Below, piece after piece: positions 31,701 through 42,428 of a stretch of DNA of 64,000 nucleotides (position 1 is its first letter; each line of letters starts with the position of its first letter). The translations under genes were made by a program, and so were the position numbers. The DNA is from Rhynchopus euleeides. Taxonomy: Eukaryota; Euglenozoa; Diplonemea; Diplonemida; Diplonemidae. Location of the stretch: positions 1,116,001 through 1,180,000 of the forward strand of contig OY723302.1 in the NCBI GenBank assembly GCA_963210315.1. The letters run 5' to 3'. The notes under the pieces were generated by a model. That model did no database searches and was not told the DNA's origin. It worked only from the letters and a program-made list of their open reading frames with translations.

Positions 31701-34700
31701 GGCAGACGCGGGGGGCGCGGGCGGGACGGGTCGTCCCCGACAGCCGGGGGAGGTGACGGGGGGCGGTCCTCCTCGCGGAAGGGGAGGGGCGAGTCGCCCC
31801 TGGGGCTGCACCACTGCATCGACGACCCGACATCCAACGAGCTCCCCGACCTCACCCCTGCGAATTACAACGAGAGGGTTGACGGGGACAACCGGGGGAA
31901 GACGGGCAAACGGAAGAGACGCCCCAAAGGGAACCCCGCAGTCGACCTCGACGGGGCAGATTGGTTCTGGTTTGAACACGCAGATGTCGATGCACCCCGT
32001 GGGGGCGGTGGAGGAGGAGGGGGCGGTGGTGGCGGCGGCGGCGGGGGAGCTGAGCAGCAGCGGAGAAGGGGTGTGTTCAGCACCCACGGCGCTGCCGTGG
32101 CGACGGGTGCCGCCGGGGGGAACCCTCCGAAGGGGAGGCCAGACACGGAGCTCATCCCGCGGCCCACCCCGAACCCCAACGACATCTCGCTGCATGAAGT
32201 TTTGGATTTTAAGAACACAACGTATTTCACAATCGCGGTGCTGAAGAACGTCGTGACCATCATGGAGGACTCCTCCTTGAAGCGGTTCCACAAAAGCGTC
32301 GTGCAGGTCGTGACGAATGTCATCCGGAGGTCGAGGGGGCAGGAGACGGTCCAGCTGGTCCCCTTGGTGATGCCCGCGTTTGTCAACATGCTGAAGGCGC
32401 GTGGGAAGCAGGATTCCGACATCGCAACGACACGCCACCTCCTGGGGCACCTCTGCCTGCTCGTCTCCCTCATGCGCGAGTCTGTCAAGGAATACCTCCC
32501 GGCGCTGCACAACCTGGTCCTGACATATTTCTGCAAGGCCCAGACACTGGGGGTTGTTCTTCGGCTGCTTGCCGACCTCAGCGCGGCATGCGCGCCGGAG
32601 ATGAAGGCATTCCTCCCACAGGTCCTTCCCCGCATCCTCATCATTCTCCGGAGCGAGTCCCTCCCCGACGAGACGATCGCCCTCCGCTGCCTCCGGGTCC
32701 TCTACTGCATGGGCTCCGATCTGGCTGACTTCGCACACCAGGTCATCCCCGCCCTCATGTTTCTCGTCTCCTCCATCGGCTCAGAGCTCCCCCAGTTCTA
32801 CTACACGCTGCGTGGGGTCGCGCTCAAAATCCTCCGGAGGCTGGGGAGGACGACCCACCTGCAGGACCACGCCTCCGCCATCCTGCACCCACTCCTCCGC
32901 GTGTTGGTCCGCCCGGAAAACACCTCGCTCCGCTCCGACATCATGGGGGTGCTCTGCGTCCTGGTTGCGCAGCTCGGCACCGACTATGCGATATTCATCC
33001 CCATCGTGCACAAGGCGGTGACCTCAATCCATTACACATACCCGAGGTACTCCGCCTTGGAGGAGCGACTCCTAAAAGGCCTCCCGCTCCCCCCTGCGTC
33101 GGAGCTGGACCTCGACCCTGCGGATGAGAAGCTCCTTGCGGAGCTTCTTAACGTTGCGTTGGATGAGTGCCCCAGTTTGGATGACGACGACCTCGGCGGG
33201 GGCGACAAGACCTCCAGCAAGATCCAGGTGAATGAGAAGGCTGTGGTGAAGGCGCTCTACAGCGCCTGCGAGACGAATGTCGTGACGCGCGACGGGTGGG
33301 TCCGGTGGCTCCGCTCCTTCTCCCTGGAGCTGCTCCAGCAGAGCCCGCTGCTGCCCCTCAAGATGGTGGCAAACCTCGCCTCGCAGCACCACCCGCTCGC
33401 TCGGGACCTCTTCAACATCGCATTCGTCTCTGTCTGGGATCAGCTCTCCGACAGGGCGCAGGATCAGGTCCGGCAAGAGATTGAGCGTACCTTAAAGAGC
33501 CCGACATTGCCTGCTGACGTGCTGAGCGCTCTCCTGGCCCTTTTGGAGTACCTCGATGCAAACGACGCGTGTATGCAGATCGACCCCCAGTTCCTCTCAG
33601 ACTGCGCAGGGAAGACTTCCTCCCTCGCCAAGACGCTGCGGTGGAAGGAGATTGCCTTTCAGATTGCCCCGCAGATGGCGACGGAGGGGCTGGTCGCGAT
33701 ATACAACCAGCTGGGGCACACGCAGAGTGCGTTGGGGCTGCTGCACGTTGCTGAGCAGCGCGTCGAGTCTGCCAAAAAGGAGGTGTGGTATGAGAGGCTC
33801 GGGAAGTGGGACCAGGCCCTGGAGGGGCTGCAGCGCGAGCACGACGTGCTGATGCAGGCGCAGCCTGTGGGTGGGCAGATGGGGGGCAGCCTGGCGCTGC
33901 CGGGGCCTCCCAACCGCAGCAGCAGCACAGCCAGTGCGGCGGAGCACACTGCGCACTTCCAGCGGCTGGCGGAGGTGGAGCTGCGCATGATGCGCTGCCT
34001 TTCAGCCCTCGGGGAGTGGCGGCAGCTGTACACCATGGCCAAGTCGCGGTGGGAGAGCGTAGCGCAGGAGAAGCGGCTCGACACTGATCAGGAGGAGGAG
34101 GACGAGGGGGAGTCGCTCCAGCATTCCATCGCGCCGTATGCAACGGAGGCGGCGTGGCGGATGAGCGACTGGTCGCTCATGGCAGAGGCGGTTGAGAAGG
34201 TGTGCCACGGTTGCGGTTTAAGGGGGGGGGGAGGAGGGGTCTGTGTTAGTAAGAAGGTGATTTGTATCCACAGTGCGTGAGTGCAACGCTTTCTCGTGGC
34301 GACCACCCACCACACACACCACTCCGCGTATCCACAGCTCCCGCCGAACACGTATGAGAGGTTCTTCAACAGGGCTATTCTGAGTCTGAAGGCGCGTGAT
34401 GACCTCACATGCCAGTGGGCGATCGACAATGCACGAGATTGTCTTGCGCATGTATGTGTCTGGGTGGGGTGTGGAAGGGGGTTTGGGTGATCGGCTCACG
34501 TTGTGTAACTCTTGGGGAACTCCGAGAGGCACGCTGCACGCGAACCCAAGCTACAACGTGATTGGCAGGGTTTTGAGGGATTCGCCGAAGTCACACGTGG
34601 GGCGGGTTTGCCACCACCCCCCTCCCACAGGAGCTGACCTCCCTCATCTCGGAAGGGTATGAACGGTGCTACAGCACGCTCATCCAGTGCCAGCAGCTCG

Positions 34701-37700
34701 CCGAGCTGGAGGAAATCAAGTATGTTGACAGGGAGGGCAGTGTAGTGCGACATGTTGCCGATGATACTGTAGCGCTACAGGCGGTGCACCTTGGAGCCCC
34801 TTCTGGGCACGGTTGGCTTGCACTGCGCTGAGAATTCAGTAAGGGCTGGCAGTGTTTGGTGTAAGGCGAGTCAGTCATGACGGCCTTTCCACAAACAAAC
34901 CCTTTTTCCACACAGGCTGTGCCGCAACGCGCCGCCGGAGATGAAGCAGCTGATGCTGTCGACGTGGTCAACCCGCCTCCGGGGCTGTGCGAACTCCGTG
35001 CAGTGCTGGCGCGACATCCTGCAGGTGCGCACCCTGCTGGTCAACCCTGTGGAGGACTGCGGCACGTGGCTGAAGTTTGTCAGCCTCTGCCGCAACCAGG
35101 GCCAGCATGGCCTCGAGAAGAAGACGCTTTTCTCCCTGCTGGGCCATGAGTACGAGACTAGCCTCGACTCGGGTGCCCTGCTGCGCGACGCACCTCGCTA
35201 CAACCCGCGCGTCACATTCGCCTACTTCAAACACCTGTGGGCCGTGGGGGAGAAGCAGACGGCATACCACTGCCTCGGGAAGCTCGTCACATTCCTCAAG
35301 AAGCGGCGACACCGGCAGGACCACGAGCTGCTTTCGAGATGCTGCGTCAAGCTTGGCGACTGGAGCCCGGAGATCGAACCGGGTGCGACAGACTGCGCCA
35401 TGGAGTACTACAAGGTCGCCATGCAGTACGACAGGAATTGGTACCGCGCATGGCACGCCTGGGCTCTGGCAAACCAGAACCTCGCGACGAAGGCATCTTA
35501 CGACGAGGGGTCTTCCGAACAGCTCACCCACATCACGGCGGCTATCAGGGGATACGTCAAGTCCATCATTCTGGGGCCCAGCCACGCCAGCGTGCTGCAG
35601 GACATCCTCCGCCTGCTCACGCTGTGGTTCCTCCACGGGCACCACCCCTGCGTCGAGGCCGCGGTGCGCGGGGGGATCGAGACCATCCAGCTGGACCTCT
35701 GGCTGCTGGTCATCCCCCAGATCATCGCGCGCGTCCACACCAGCGAGGTCCGCATCGCAAGCCTTGTGGTGCAGCTGCTGGGGCGCATCGGGCGGGAGTA
35801 CCCCCAGTCTCTCGTCTACGCGCTGACCGTTTCTGCAAAGGCATCATCAGGCACGACTTACGCACACCTTGTCCACCAAGACTCCTCCAAGGGCCAGACA
35901 GGGCATGCCGGAGGTGCCGCCTCAAAGGTGCTGGATTCCATGAGGGAGACGAGTGCCTCCCTCGTCGAGCAGTGTGAGTTTGTCAGCAGCGAGCTGATCC
36001 GCGTCGCGATCATCTGGCACGAGCTGTGGAATGAAGGGATCGAGGAGGCGAGCAAGCAGTACTTCGCCCTGAAGGATGTGGAGGGGATGCTGCGCGCCCT
36101 GTTCCCCCTGCACAAGATGATGCAGCGGGCGGAGACGCTCCGCGAGGTCTCCTTCACGCAGAGCTACGGGCGGGACCTGCAGGAGGCCTTCGAGTGGTGC
36201 CAGAGCTATCTCCGCGACGGGGATGACCAGCACATCCACCAGGCCTGGGAGCTCTACTACACAACCTATAAGAAGATCAAGAAGACACTCTCGCGGGACT
36301 TCACATCTCTGGAGCTGCAGTACTGCAGCCCGCTGCTGTACCGGGCGAGGGATCTCGACATCATCGTGCCGGGCCTCCCCCACAGCAGGACTGCGATCCG
36401 CATCCAGAGCTTCAACCCGCGCATGGTTGTGATGGTCAGCAAGCAGCGCCCCCGCCGTATCACCATCAGCGGAAGCGACGGGACGGAGTACCGCTTCCTG
36501 CTGAAGGGGCACGAAGACCTCAGGCTCGACGAGCGTGTGATGCAGCTCTTCGGGTTGGTCAACGCCCTGTTTGAAAGCGACCCGGCAACAGCCATGCAGA
36601 TGGCACTTCAGATCCAGAGGTACCCTGTCATCCCTCTTAACTCTAACGTGGGTCTGATTGGATGGGTTGACACGACGGACACCATGCACGCCCTTGTCAA
36701 AAGCTTCCGGGAGAGGAAGAAGATGCGGATCAACGTTGAATACCAACACATGGTGCAGCTGTGCTTCCAGCATGAGACAGCGTACGACATCCTGCCGCTC
36801 ATCAGCAAGGTGGAGCTGTTTGAGTACGCGATGGACGCGACAACCGGGCAGGACCTCTACAAAGTGTTGTGGTTTCAAAGCGGGACTGCTGAGATGTGGC
36901 TGGAGAGGCGGACGACGTACACCCTGTCCCTCGCCACGATGTCAATCGTGGGATATATCCTGGGGCTGGGGGACAGGCACCCGAACAACCTGATGCTGCA
37001 GCGGATCACCGGGAAGGTGATCCACATCGACTTCGGCGACTGCTTTGAGGTTGCGATGATGCGTGACAAATTCCCCGAGAAGATCCCATTCCGCCTGACG
37101 CGCATGCTGCGGAACGCGATGGAGGTGACGAGCATCGAGGGGAACTTCCGGCACACATGCGAGAATGTGATGCGCGTGCTGCGCGAACACAAGGGGAGTG
37201 TGATGGCGATGCTCGAGGCCTTTGTCCACGACCCCCTCCTCCAGTGGCGCATCCTGCGGGCGGAGCAGCAGCCTGAGGACCAGGGGAATGAGGACACCTC
37301 TGCGGCTGACCGCCAGAAGCAAGCGGAGAAGAATGCCGCAATGCGGCACAACATGATCCTCGAATACATCGACGACGAGGCACAGCAGGCGGATGCAATG
37401 CCGTGCCGGAAGGACCGCACTGCCGATGAGAAGGAGCTGTTCATCGCCATATCCGCCAGAGGTGAGGACCTTGCATCAAACGGCACCCCCGAGACGGAGA
37501 GGGCTGGCGGGGCGACCGACACCCATAAAGGCGTGCAGCTGCTGAAGCGTATCGACGACAAGCTGAGAGGGAAGGATTTCGACATGCCTGAGGCCTGCAT
37601 CGCAGCAGGGAGTGGAGGCGCCTTCTCCGGTGCTGAGGGCGTTGCCGGTGCTGCGGATGCTGCGAACGGCGGAGGTGCGTCGCCCGATCTTCCTGCTGTG

Positions 37701-37844
37701 CCTGGCGCAACGCCTGTGCCGCATGTCAACAGCAGTGCGGAGGAGGGTTTGCCGGTGGCCTCACAGGTGTCCAAGCTGATCGACCAGGCGACGCGTGTGG
37801 AGAACCTCTGCAACTCTTACATCGGGTGGTGCCCCTTCTGGTAG
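28725..37844 (+). CDS. TOR: Target of rapamycin (TOR) kinase, four exons
   Basis: Exons 28725-34199, 34338-34451, 34631-34719 and 34916-37844 join in frame to 2,868 residues, longer than human mTOR (2,549). The N-terminal 1,800 residues are HEAT repeats. They are interrupted by a low-complexity Ser/Gly/Pro insert (about 465-620) and a Gly-run insert (about residues 1090-1110) in a linker at about 990-1145. FAT repeats follow, then the FRB domain (ELWNEGIEEASKQYF... to HQAWELYYTTYKKI, about 2255-2360). The kinase has LLKGHEDLRLDER (ATP-site Lys), GLGDRHPNNLML (catalytic Asp) and HIDFGD (Mg2+ binding). The C-terminus is the FATC signature YIGWCPFW. In the FRB, human S2035 and W2101 are kept, but the F2108 position is Tyr. 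TOR phosphorylates AGC kinases and translation regulators in TORC1/TORC2. Exon junctions fall inside the FAT region, and the joined reading ELEEIKLCRNAPPEMKQL is continuous. Confidence 0.97.
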
Positions 37845-38055
37845 AGAGTGTTGCGAGTGTTGCGAATGTTGCGAGTGTTTGTGATGAACCCTCAAGGGGG
37901 AACGGGGGGGGGGGGGGGAGGGGGTGCAGCCGTGCCCTCTCCCACCCACCCACCCACCCACCACTCCCAGACCCCTACCCGCCCCTGCATTGTCAGAGAG
38001 GGGAAAAAAAGTAAGGGAGAGATGAATGTTATGGCTTCTTCTCCGCATACCTTGG
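37845..38055. other. Short intergenic gap after TOR
   Basis: TGCGAGTGTT repeats (37848-37883), a G-run (37905-37920) and CCCA repeats. No gene. Confidence 0.4.
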
Positions 38056-38404
38056 TACCGTATACGTAAATATTATGGAACGTAAATATTATGGAACGGG
38101 CCCATTTTTGGCCGGTCCGTTCCATAATATTTACGTTCCAAAATATTTACAGGGCCAGTTGGGGACTCGGTGGTGAGGACGGCTTGCGTCAGGAATCGCG
38201 CGAAAAGTGCACGAGTAGGTCCCGTCAGGGACTCTGTATGCCGTCCGATCCCCTGGTCCAAGTCCCCGAGTCGCAGAAAGCCCTGTAAATATTATGGAAC
38301 GAAAAAAATCTGGAACGCCAACCCACCAGCGTTCCAAAATATTTACGTTCCATAATATTTACGTTCCATAATATTTACGTTCCAAAATATTTACGTATAC
38401 GGTA
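38056..38404. mobile_element. MITE flanked by TA
   Basis: A 345-base element (38058-38402) with inverted ends CCGTATACGTAAATATT, flanked by TA on both sides (38056-38057, 38403-38404), as in Tc1/mariner-type insertions. Next to the ends are several tandem copies of CGTAAATATTATGGAA in inverted orientation; the middle is unrelated and non-coding. No transposase is present, so it is non-autonomous. Confidence 0.75.
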
Positions 38405-38637
38405 TATTCTCTGCGTTTTTGCCACACCCACCCACCCCCCCCCCCACACACCGCCCCTGATTAAAGGCTGGTCGCTAACCATCATTCATCATTCCACTCA
38501 TTCTGGGTTTCCCCCCCCTAGATATTTCATCATTCCACCATCATTCCACCGATGGTGGAATGATGGGATGAAACACACACTACCACCTCATTCACCCACC
38601 ATTCCCCAGGGTCAAAGAGTATGGTTTTGCAGGAACA

Positions 38638-38695
38638 GATGCTCACTACCGTGGCCTCCGGCGGCTGGGGGGCTCCGCCCCCCAGACCCCCCTGT
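38638..38695 (+). repeat. Dispersed 60-base palindromic repeat, copy 3
   Basis: Family signature and a perfect CTGGGGGGC/GCCCCCCAG stem with TCC loop. It lies in a 230-base block that recurs inverted at about 42829-43075. Confidence 0.8.
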
Positions 38696-38810
38696 GGCGT
38701 ATGTCTCGTACTCAAGTTATTCGATTCCCATCAGGTCAGGGAATCCAACCACTCCAGTAGCCTCAGGAGGACCCAGCCAACTCACACAGAATCTGTCGCC
38801 ACAATGAACA

Positions 38811-38869
38811 CATGTTCACTACCGTGGCCTCCGGCGGCTGGGGGGCTCTGCCCCCCAGACCCCCCTGTG
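38811..38869 (+). repeat. Dispersed 60-base palindromic repeat, copy 4
   Basis: As copy 3, with TCT in place of TCC in the loop. Confidence 0.8.
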
Positions 38870-39105
38870 GACCATGTAGTGTGTGCCCGGCTAGTATATA
38901 GCAACCAAGCCCTTGCGCTTCGACGGCCGTGGCATATCAGGGGGTAGCGTCGAATCATGGTACCGAAAGCCATTTTTTGGTTTCCTCCGGCACCCGAGGA
39001 TGGCGCGAGCGGGAGAGGAACCGCGGAAGGAACCCAGCGCCTCACACCGTGCCCACCTAGTGGTCCACCGACGGGAAAGTTAAGTAACAATGTACCCCTG
39101 ATCCC

Positions 39106-39184
39106 CCCTAAAACAGGAGCGTCCGCCCACCTAATCTCTAAAATTGAAAAAGTTAGCGACAGGCCTGGATCGTGGGCGCGTGGC
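39106..39184 (+). repeat. GC hairpin with GAA triloop (39184-39206)
   Basis: The feature runs 39185-39205: GGCGGCGGC paired with GCCGCCGCC around GAA, followed by GCGATCGCG. The stem sequence differs from the other members while the loop is kept. Confidence 0.8.
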
Positions 39185-39337
39185 GGCGGCGGCGAAGCCG
39201 CCGCCGCGATCGCGTACGAACCACATTTTCTGCATGGCCACCACTTCCACCCCTCCCCCCCCCCCCCCCCCCCCCCCCACGACTGACCATCATCCCACGG
39301 GATCTCGGAATTCAGAAAGTTAGCGACCAGCCTGCCC

Positions 39338-40945
39338 TGATCCCCGCTCATCCTCGTGATGTGATATCTGCCACCGTGTGTGTTGTGTGTGTGTGTGGGA
39401 GAGAGAGGGTGGGAGAGTCCTTCACATTTCAAAAACCGCAGGGTTGAGAGGAAGGCGTGTGTATGGGGGGGGGGGGAGGGGGGGGGGACCGAAGGGGGAT
39501 GCGTGATGCGTGGGTTGGGGGAGGGGAGGGGGGGGGGGGGTCAAAAAAATGAAGAAGATGTGTCGGGTATTCTCTCCATTGCAGACCCCATTTTTCCCCC
39601 TCCCATTCTCCGAACACGCACAGGCATGCCTACTCAGTGACACTCACCCGCCGCCGCCTTCTCAGCCCCTTCCTCATCTTCCAACTCCTCCCCCCCGCAT
39701 CGTCGCTGCTGCCCGTTTGGTAAATTACTTCTTCTAGCTTCACCACTGCCACACAGGCATATACATACCCCCTTCTTCTCTCTGTCCTGTATCCCTCCAC
39801 CCCGCGCCTATCCGGGAAGGGAGGAGGTCGTGCGGCAAGCCAGGCTGCTGGCTGCGTTGTTGGTGTTATTTAGGATTGAATGATCGCATTGGGAGCAGCA
39901 AAATAAATGGGGGGAAAACCAGTGTCGTTTCTCCTCGCTGCGCTGCGGGGAGGTGGCAGTGGAAGCAAGCCAATATAATATTTATGTACACGAGTGTGTG
40001 TGTGTCCTGTGGGAATGCAGTGCTGATCGCACCAAGAGAGAAAGGTGCCCTCAGTACGTTCTACACTGCGGCAATTCACGTGTGTGTTTTGTGTGTTGTG
40101 GCCACTTTTCGAGCGGGTAGAGCCTGCGCGAATCAGGGCCACATTCTGTGACCCCACCCCCCGCCCCCCCCTGCACTCAGCAGAAGGTCCACTGGATCAG
40201 ATCTGGTGGAGGCTGGCTAGCTGTGTGTGAGGGGCTGGTGTGTTACAGCGGCAGTATTGCACCAAAGGGCAGCTTCCTCGGTGTCTTGTCAAAACCGCGA
40301 TTCACAAAAAAATCTGTTTCACGTGTGTGTGTGTGGTGTGGGTAGGTGGGGGTTGAGAATCAGCCCTAGAGGGGGTTTTATCGAGAGTAAACCTCAGAGA
40401 AAATGGGCGTACTTCCTGTTGTCCGACGAAGAAATGAGGGGTGGGGGGGGGGGTGGGCGAGGGGGCAGAATGCAGGTGATGTATGCATTCGCTCTGAGGT
40501 GTGCAGAAACAAACGAGTTCGAAGAAGAAGATTCAACGCGGTACGCCGCCACCACCCACATCCCCCTTCTTTTTTTTTGCCAAGAACGTTGCGACTGTGC
40601 CACCTGCCCCATGCTATCTGTGACTGTTGCGATTGTTGAGCGGTTTTGAACATGGTCAAAAACCAGCGTTTGTCTTTGAACTTATCCTGGTGGTGGAGCC
40701 TAATCACCAGTGCGTCACCCACTCCTGCTCCCCACACCCCCACCCCCGCCAGGCACCTGCAGGCCCTGCAGAGACAAAGACCCGAGGAGCAGCTGGGGCT
40801 GCAGAACGGGGCGGGGTCAAGGGCGGGAGGGGGGAGAAGGAGGGGTGGGAGGGGCCACACTGCTGTGCGCGAGTGGGGGCGCTGAGTGTGTGGGGCGCTG
40901 AGCCCGCCGTGCCCGCCCATTGCGCGCCACGCAATCGGCAGTGCG
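39338..40945. other. Intergenic region between MITE cluster and PDK1-like gene
   Basis: Contains GT repeats (39375-39397), G-runs (39463-39490, 39524-39540) and C-rich low complexity. No supported gene. The G/A-rich stretch 40800-40860 precedes the kinase. Confidence 0.4.
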
Positions 40946-42428
40946 ATGGAGCTGGGCGAGAGCAGCTTCGAAGTTGGGACCAAGCTGATCGGCGACGGTT
41001 CCTATGCTAAGGTATGCCTCACCGAAAGCTGGAGAGGAGACATAAAATCGTTCAAAATTGAAGACTGCGTGTTTGGGCCAAATCACATCACAAACCAAAA
41101 CCGCATCCCACACAGGTGTACAAAGGTACGAGGAAGAGCGATGGTGCCGCTGTGGCTGTGAAGGTGATGGAGATGTCTGTCTTCATGAAGTCCAGCTTCG
41201 TCAACGTAGCGCTTGAAATCGAAATAATGAAGTCGCTAAACCACCCCAACATCGTGAACATGCAGGCGCATTGGGAACGGGAGGGTGAGACCTTCCTGGT
41301 ATGCCCCCCACCCCCCCACACACACACAGCCCCCACACAGCACACGAGGGCCTCACGAGTCCCACTGTCCCCAGACACTGCCTGTATTGGAGGGAGGGGC
41401 GGGTATCGGGTTTCACGTCTTTACTCTTCTCTGTATCGCCCCATCCCCTCCCCCTCTGGCAGGTTCTTGATTACTGCGGTGGTGGCGAGCTGTTCAAATA
41501 TATGAAGAAATACGACATCTCGCATATGCCCCAGGTGGCACCCCAGTTTGTGGGGGAGATTGTCCTCGCGCTTGAATACCTGCGGGAACAGGAGGTGCTC
41601 CACCGGGATCTGAAGCCGGAGAACATTTTGCTGACGGAAGACTTCCACGTGAAAGTTGCCGACTTTGGGACGGCCTGCTGGGCAAATCGCGACGATGAGG
41701 ACAGCAGGAAATTTACCGGAACCGATAAATACATGGCACCAGAGATGCTTCAGGACGCAGACGGCACAGCACGTGCAGGCTTCGAGAGCGACCTGTGGGC
41801 GCTTGGGTGCATCATCTTCCAGCTCTTCTGCGGAAGGCCCCCTTTCAACGGGGCCACGAGCTATCTTGTCTTCCAGAGTATATTGAAGACGACGCTTGAC
41901 TACCCTCCTTTTGTGCCTGAGGAGGCAAAGGATCTTATCCGGAAGCTTCTCGACCGCGACCAGAAGAAGCGGATCGGGTCAGAATCGATGGGTGGCTTCA
42001 AGAAGATGAAGATCCATCCCTTCTTCAACGGTGTCGACTGGGACAACATCAACTCCAAGAACACCGAGACGCCCATCCACAAAAACCACAGCAGCGAATG
42101 GTCGAAGTTCCTCCTTCAGGACGAGGAGGTGATCTTTGCATCTGCTGTCATCAAAACGAGGCATTTCGTGTCGCGGAAACAGCGTTATCTCATCTTAACC
42201 TCATACCCACGTCTATTCTACGTCGAGTCGACTGATTCGCACGGCATCAAAGACCACGTTGACTGGACAGACGACCTCTCAGCAACTGCACAGACGCAGA
42301 AGGAGTTTAAGGTCATCACAAAGTCCCGGACATACCACTTTGAAGATCTCTCCAACCTTGCTCATTTCTGGGTCTCCAAGATCAACGAGATGCACGCAAA
42401 GAAGTTGAAAATGAAGAAACGAATGTGA
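40946..42428 (+). CDS. PDK1-like AGC master kinase with C-terminal PH domain, three exons
   Basis: Exons 40946-41011, 41116-41298 and 41463-42428 (donors GTATGC twice, CAG acceptors, phase 0) give 404 residues. The kinase domain has a Gly loop (IGDGSYAKV, spanning the first junction), AVKVMEM with the ATP-site Lys, a C-helix Glu in LEIEIMKSL, HRDLKPEN, DFG and FTGTDKYMAPEM. The residues about 300-395 (VIFASAVIKTRHFVSRKQRY to FWVSKINEM) read as a PH domain ending in the usual W-containing helix. This arrangement, with a short N-terminus, matches PDK1, which phosphorylates the activation loops of other AGC kinases at membranes. Human PDK1 autophosphorylates S241 two residues before the Val of SFVGT; here that position is Lys and a Thr lies two residues on. 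It lies 3.1 kb downstream of TOR. Confidence 0.9.

Larger units (their letters stand above)
38466..39337. repeat. Possible inverted-repeat element with AGGCTGGTCGCTAAC ends
   Basis: AGGCTGGTCGCTAAC near 38467 and its reverse complement near 39318-39334 enclose about 870 bases, with a third related piece (GTTAGCGACAGGCCTG) at about 39150. Inside are a small hairpin (38535-38567), two palindromic repeats and a GAA-triloop hairpin. It could be a decayed MITE or chance repeats. Confidence 0.35.

Noticed and set aside
30213-32738. An 841-residue open frame on the minus strand
   Set aside because: It lies entirely opposite TOR exon 1; strong G/C at third positions suppresses antisense stops. Composition is repetitive and no motif was seen.
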